A stretch of DNA of 11,508 nucleotides. Source: Jimgerdemannia flammicorona. Taxonomy: Eukaryota; Mucoromycota; Endogonomycetes; Endogonales; Endogonaceae. The notes beneath the pieces were generated by a model. That model was not told the DNA's origin, ran no database searches, and saw only the letters and a list, made by a program, of their open reading frames with translations. Positions 7,563 to 11,508 of the stretch are shown here, one piece after another. The translations under genes and the position numbers were made by a program. The stretch is from the NCBI GenBank assembly GCA_003990745.1, contig RBNI01006291.1, forward strand, positions 1-11,508, read 5' to 3'. The stretch's first letter is position 1. Each line of letters starts with the position of its first letter.

Positions 7563-9725
7563 TTGACTTCCTTTAGTTGGGGCCTTAGCAGTTTGTCTTA
7601 ACTTGACAAAGTCTAGTGTTCTGGTGATCAGATTGTTGAGGTGGTGCAGAGTGGTAACAGTTGCTCATGTTGCTGTTCGGGGTTTTCAGTTAGGGCAGGC
7701 ACTGGCCATGTATCCTGTCTTTCAGCAATAGAAGCATACTCCGCTTCTTCTAAGTTCATTTCTTTTACCTTCAGTGAGTTTCTTGAAGGTACTCGGCTGG
7801 GTGGGTTCATGATTTCTGGGTGTCTATGAAGTGGATATTGAGGGAGCTCGGGATACTTCATGCTTGGGTTCTTCTTTCTTGATCCAAGTCTTTTCCTTGT
7901 TGTTAAATTGTCTTTGGGGCAGAATGGGTCCAGCTGTTAGGATCTGCTTGACCATAGTCTTGATTCTCGCCAGGCACCATTGTTGGTGGTCACAACCAAC
8001 TGGGTGTCCTTGTTTCTGGATTTTTCTAGTAAGCCATTCAGATAGGGCATCAAATAAATGGTCTGCTCTTATACCATTTCATGCTTCATCGTTGGCAATA
8101 TATCCTAGGCCAACAGTGTTCAGGAGTGACTCAAGTTTTGTATAGAAGGTTTCGAATTCCTCCTTGCCATGTACATCGAATTTGAGGTTGCGGAGTTTTA
8201 CTCGAGATTCAGCGATTATGGTTTCGCTGCGATATTGAGCAATCATGAGTTGTTTAAGTCCAGGGGCTGCAGGATGGTCTCCATATTCTGGGGCATTATT
8301 TGCTGCATTCTGAGCAACTACTGCAGGTCGGGTGTCCCATGTGAGGGGTTTTTCAGGAAGGGTTTGCCACCATTCTTCAGCAGGTCCTCGGAAGAATGTA
8401 AAAACTCAGCAGACATAGGTGGTAGTGGTAGCAAAGAGTTGTTCCAAAGTGTGGTCTTGATTGTTTGTCAGAATGCGGTCAGCAACTCGTTCATTGGTCC
8501 ATTGATTGGCTTCGAAGTTAGTGTCAACTACACTAATGAAGCTTTAGACTTCTTGTGCAGTACCATTGAAGGTAGGTAGACTCAGGTTTTTTGTAGGTCG
8601 GGTCTGTTCAGCTAAGGCAGTAATGGTTGCTGCCATTATGGCTACCTGGGCTGTGAGGTCTATAATCTGTTGGTTTGCTATGTTGTTTACTGGAGGTGGT
8701 TGAACTACTGGTAGTGGTGTTACTGGTACTACTTGAGGTACTGGTGCAGAGTGTGATGGGGTTCTTTGAGTCTGTGTAAGTTGCTGAAGTAATAGTTGTG
8801 GGTCTGGAGTAAGGGCTTGATAAATAGCTGTCTGTTGCTGTGTAGGTATATTCTGTCCTGATGGAGGTATGTCTCCTTTGGTGGTGTATCCAGGATCGAA
8901 TTTACTGAGATACTCCTCCTCCTCTTGAGTTTGGTCTCTATGTACTTGAGTTTGCTCAGCGTCAAAGTAGACAGAATTAGTTGTATATCTGATTTCAGAT
9001 GGACTTAATTCAAAGTCAAGTTCTGATTCGGTATTGGTTTCGGATTCAGGTAGAGCTGTAGCAGGGCCTGCTTCAGGTTCGGGATCAGGTAATTGATGAA
9101 GAGTTTCTCTTGCTTCTTCCTTAAGAATATGGCAGGCCTTGCTATTCTGGAATCAGTAGTATAATGTGGTCTTGGTTCTGGTTCGGTGAAAGTCGGTAGA
9201 GTTGAGCCACTTGGCTACAGAGGCTTGGGCTTCGTGAGGAACTAAGGCTAGAAAGACTGCTGCTGGTTGTCCTAGGTCGCTCAGATTTGTGGAGCTGATA
9301 AAACTCTTATTGAGAAGAGTAAAGAAGGCTTCTATAAGACCTTCTTCATCTTGACTTACTGGGTGTAGTGCAAGGAGTTCGGTAAATAGGGTTTCGCCTA
9401 TTTGCTGGTTTAATCAGAGTACTTCTTTCTTTGAATGAAGTTTATCCCACTTGTTGCAGGTGTGGAGGTCAAATTGTCCTTGTACGTCAGGTTCAATTCT
9501 CTCCAGATTGTCAGATAGTTCACAATAAATTCCAGGTCAGAGGTTGGGCTTTATACCAACTTGTAGGAATTTACAGAAAGGTTTGTAGCGGGGTGAGGAA
9601 GTGTCTTGAAGCAGAATTGGATTGTAAACCGCTGCTACCAAGTTGTAAGAGAGTTGCTTTTTAGGGTAACCATTACATAGTTCTGGAAGGGTTTTCTGGA
9701 AGTTCTGGATATTCTGGAAGACCAT
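7563..9725 (-). pseudogene. gag: Gag: long N-terminal region, capsid and zinc knuckle
   Basis: This is one frame, continuous with the dUTPase and pol, broken by ten TGA, TAA or TAG codons (9537, 9414, 9153, 8544, 8406, 8079, 7824, 7722, 7686, 7665). The first 300 or so codons are unlike usual Gag. They read LVAAVYNPILLQDTSSPRYK across the primer binding site, then an acidic stretch (TESELDFELSPSEIR) and a Gln/Pro-rich stretch near 8700-8860. The capsid domain follows: LPTFNGTAQEV, FFRGPAEEWWQTLP and FETFYTKLESLLNTVGLGY, typical of the retrotransposon gag family. A CX2CX4-X-X4C zinc knuckle lies at 7695-7736 (CFYC, then C of SAC), with Tyr in place of His and a stop just after CFYC. The start is unresolved: the first in-frame ATG after the TAG at 9822-9824 is at 9723-9725, inside the LTR, but that codon is ACG in the other LTR. 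Confidence 0.85.
9629..9640 (-). other. Primer binding site, complementary to a tRNA 3' end (probably initiator Met)
   Basis: Two to three bases after the LTR end CTTACA, the minus strand reads TGGTAGCAGCGG, possibly extending to TTT. Read on the plus strand this is CCGCTGCTACCA, a mature tRNA 3' end with CCA. The implied acceptor stem would begin with an A:U pair and have A as the discriminator base, both features of eukaryotic initiator Met tRNA, the usual primer for Ty-type elements. The exact tRNA needs the host tRNA set. The site is also read as codons LVAAV of the gag frame. Confidence 0.82.
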
Positions 9726-10001
9726 TTTCTTATAGTCAAGATCAATTTCATATGGAGTACGTCCTCTACACTTATTGATTTCAAGATCAGGTTGACGTCT
9801 CAACCAAAGTCCTTTTTTGGACTAGTTCTGGATATTCAGAATTTTCCATATTTCAGGAAGTTCAAGAAACTAAGACCAGCTTAGTTGAATTGGTGTATCG
9901 CTGCAGACAATACCCAATTAGGAAATTTCGTGACGGGGTTAGGAGTAGGACCTAACAGGGAGCGGATTTACTTAAGAGTGGTTTATGGGTTATTAAATAG
10001 A

Positions 10002-10007
10002 TTTATT
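10002..10007 (-). terminator. AATAAA in the 5' LTR (copy of the candidate poly(A) signal)
   Basis: This is identical in sequence and position to 1412-1417 in the 3' LTR. In the 5' LTR the signal must be bypassed for a full genomic RNA, as in other LTR elements whose R region holds the signal. It is listed because conservation in both LTRs supports the proposal. Confidence 0.35.
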
Positions 10008-10124
10008 CGCTATTCATGATATTGCTATACTAGGAGTAGTTGTATGAAGGGGTATTGTGGGGAAGTGCTCAGGAGTTGTATTCGGATTGTTCAGGTCTGA
10101 GATTCTGAGGTCTGGGGGAGGGGG

Positions 10125-10132
10125 TATTTATA
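10125..10132 (-). promoter_or_regulatory. TATA box of the genomic RNA (5' LTR)
   Basis: TATAAATA on the minus strand, followed by CCCCCTCCCCC. Transcription would start about 30 bases downstream, near 10095, and run through R-U5 and the primer binding site into gag. This promoter survives the truncation of the LTR, whereas the upstream TATATATA box does not. The U3 TGAGTCA site is kept at 10252-10258. Confidence 0.6.
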
Positions 10133-10321
10133 CTAGTGAGGGGCTATCTGGACTATGCTAGATATAGATGTAGCACTAAGTGCTTTGCTGAGTCGGAATG
10201 TAGTTACATAGTACAAGTGTGATCTGATATGTCAAGAGATCGTCTGACTGCTGAGTCAGTTCACAGTCATGTTGTACAAGGCTAATCTAACTATACTATG
10301 ACTGCTAATCTATTTATAGGT

Positions 10322-11123
10322 TCACATGCTATCTGGGTAGTCTTTGATGACATTATCATCGATGACATCATCTCTGATGAAGTAGTCATCTAAGAAGAGT
10401 GGTTCGCGGATTACTTCTCCTTGTTGGCTGAGGTAATAATACATTGGGACTTCATCTCCATCCCACAGGATAGCATCATCTGTCTCGTATGCTGGATAAG
10501 GTATTGGTGAGCGAAGGAGGGGTATGCTGTCTTCGCTTTCATCGGATTCACTGTCTGCATACTTTCTATAGGTTACAGCACTATGAGTTGCGGGGTTGTA
10601 GTAAGCTGGTGGCTGTGGTTCATGTTGCTCGTACTTAGGTGGTGGAGTTGTTGGTTCAATCTCGAGGGTTGTCTAAAGGTACAGGTTGTGTTCTCCGGTC
10701 TCTTCATTGTAGTTGAAGTAATCGGGGGTGAATGCAGGTTGGTATTCATGCTAGTGATCATTGTCCCAATAAGTCTCGTATATGGTTATGAACTATTGTA
10801 AGTTCATCGGCAGAGTTGGCAGTGTGATCAGAGTTGGAAGAGATCCTTGGCTTGAGGTCATGTCGGCATCGGAAGGATCATTGTCTTCTGCTTTATCTTT
10901 GTCGAAGTTAATTATATCATAGATATCTTTCATGGCATATCCAACTTGGGGCATTTGCAGGATGTGGTCATCGGGGTGCGGGAAGGTTCTGTCCATGGTT
11001 TCAATGTACTCAAGATACTTGTGATTGAGGTCTTGTATCATGTCATCAATTTGGCCATAGGACAGGGTAGCAACCATTTCACTGGTAGTAACTTGGAGGT
11101 GGAGAATAAAGGTGCTGTATTCA
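10322..11123 (-). pseudogene. LTR-encoded gene, truncated 5' LTR copy
   Basis: This is the second copy of the LTR gene, missing its first half at the junction with repeat B. It opens within SEMVATLSYGQIDDMIQDL and is broken by three TAG codons at 10793 (Gln in the other copy), 10751 (Trp) and 10673 (Gln). The codon at 10421-10423 is CAA, where the 3' LTR copy has TAA. The frame therefore reads on through GEVIREPLFLDDYFIRDDVI to a TGA at 10322-10324 shared by both LTRs, which shows the natural C-terminus. The predicted protein is otherwise close to the other copy, and its damage is by transitions. Confidence 0.7.
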
Positions 11124-11508
11124 GCTCCTTTCTCCGCTACCTTACCGGTCACAAGGTTTGGTAGGCAACCTTCCAAGTCCCCTTTCCCCTATTATTACCC
11201 CCTCTACCTCGGGTTGGTTTGCTGTGCCTGCATGGGCATGGTGGGAGGAGGGCAATGGCGATGAGTTGCCCCTTTATCGGTGTCCGATCGGTGTCTTCTT
11301 TACTTTTTCGTGGATTCTGGTGCCTCTGGCTGTGTCTGGGGTGTACCCGTTTTAGTGCGGCGCTTTCTTCCTTTTGCCGTCGTCAACAAGGTGTCGTCTC
11401 TGGTGTGTCACGGGCTGCGTAGGGTGTCGGCCGACCTTGGGCGTCAAGTGCCAGTGTAGGTTACCTGCAGGTTATTTGGTGCCTGTGGTGGGGCCCTCTG
11501 AGCTTTGG
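11124..11508. repeat. Repeat B, right copy (less decayed, runs off the window)
   Basis: This is a direct repeat of 258-642. It keeps many CpG sites (for example GCCGTCGTC and GTCGGCCGACC) where the left copy has TG, CA or TA. It abuts the broken 5' LTR exactly where LTR homology ends. Because both copies begin at about the same point of the repeat, they are not the two halves of one copy split by the retrotransposon insertion. A rearrangement or a second insertion must have made this junction. Confidence 0.8.
11149..11508 (-). pseudogene. C-terminal part of the repeat B reading frame, partial
   Basis: A minus-strand frame of 120 codons enters from the window end and closes at TGA 11149-11151. 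It has internal stops at 11461-11463 (TAA) and 11383-11385 (TGA). It reads RGPHHRHQITCR, LDAQGRPTPYAARD, a Lys/Arg-rich stretch (RHQNPRKSKEDTDRTPIKG) and a Gly/Arg-rich end (TRGRGGNNRGKGTWKVAYQ). The basic, Gly/Arg-rich end suggests nucleic-acid binding, but I recognise no family. The agreement in frame with the left copy supports real coding origin; the internal stops mean it is not functional as read. Confidence 0.35.

Larger units (their letters stand above)
1054..11123 (-). mobile_element. Ty3/gypsy chromovirus LTR retrotransposon with dUTPase domain, degenerate
   Basis: This is a complete set of retrotransposon parts on the minus strand: truncated 5' LTR (9644-11123), primer binding site (9629-9640), gag, zinc knuckle, dUTPase, protease, reverse transcriptase, RNase H, integrase, chromodomain, polypurine tract (3118-3130) and full 3' LTR (1054-3116). 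The order reverse transcriptase, RNase H, integrase marks Ty3/gypsy (Metaviridae), and the chromodomain with GPF motif marks the chromovirus branch. If the missing 583 bp of the 5' LTR are added, the original element was about 10.65 kb. The target-site duplication cannot be checked, because the 5' outer end is lost at the junction with repeat B. It cannot move by itself: 23 in-frame stops and one frameshift break the polyprotein. Confidence 0.93.
9644..11123 (-). repeat. 5' LTR, truncated (1480 of 2063 bp)
   Basis: This aligns base for base with 1054-2533 at offset 8590. It ends with CTTACA at 9644, next to the primer binding site, so it is the 5' LTR. Homology stops after GGTGCTGTATTCA at 11123; the sequence then joins repeat B. 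Missing are the first 583 bp, which in the other LTR hold the upstream TATA box and the first half of the LTR gene. Over the first 327 bp I counted 23 differences from the 3' LTR, of which 22 are transitions. That is about 7 percent divergence, but as an age estimate it would be inflated by deamination. Confidence 0.9.

Noticed and set aside
7107..7736. A programmed frameshift between gag and pol
   Set aside because: The zinc knuckle, dUTPase, protease and reverse transcriptase share one phase; only stop codons interrupt it, so no frameshift signal is needed.
8169..8579. 136-codon open frame on the plus strand, and similar ones at 6337-6759, 7831-8145 and 4905-5195
   Set aside because: They lie opposite clearly recognisable gag and pol codons and show no domain or start signal; they are shadows of the minus-strand frame.

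Overview
The window looks like a transposon-rich, gene-poor stretch of a fungal genome, most likely a basidiomycete. It carries one decayed but nearly complete Ty3/gypsy LTR retrotransposon of the chromodomain (chromovirus) type, read on the minus strand. The fungal assignment is an inference from the element type: a chromodomain after the integrase, and a dUTPase domain inside the polyprotein, which I recall from basidiomycete Ty3/gypsy elements. I see no host gene.

Layout in plus coordinates. 1-257 is AT-rich sequence with no gene. 258-1053 is a copy of an unidentified repeat (repeat B) with a broken minus-strand reading frame. 1054-3116 is the 3' LTR (2063 bp, TGTAAG...CTTACA). 3118-3130 is the polypurine tract. 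3131-3546 is the 3' untranslated region, which holds a degenerate tRNA-like sequence on the opposite strand. 3547 to about 9725 is the polyprotein, ordered in its own direction as a long N-terminal region, Gag capsid, zinc knuckle, dUTPase, protease, reverse transcriptase, RNase H, integrase, GPF motif and chromodomain. 9629-9640 is the primer binding site. 9644-11123 is the 5' LTR, which lacks its first 583 bp. 11124-11508 is a second, less decayed copy of repeat B.

Three features set the element apart. (1) Each LTR carries a gene of its own, about 365 codons, with its own TATA box and an A/C-rich leader. It lies upstream of a second TATA box (TATAAATA) that probably starts the genomic RNA. 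(2) The gag frame is already open inside the 5' LTR and reads through the LTR end and the primer binding site. (3) A dUTPase domain with all five family motifs recognisable is fused in frame between the Gag zinc knuckle and the protease.

The element is dead. I count 23 in-frame stops and one frameshift between the gag start region and the chromodomain. The stops, and several lost key residues (zinc-ligand His to Tyr, Arg to Cys, Gly to Ser or Asp), are explained by C-to-T or G-to-A changes. The two LTR copies align over 1480 bp without net length change. In the first 327 bp I counted 23 differences, 22 of them transitions. This is the signature of cytosine methylation and deamination, or of a RIP-like process.
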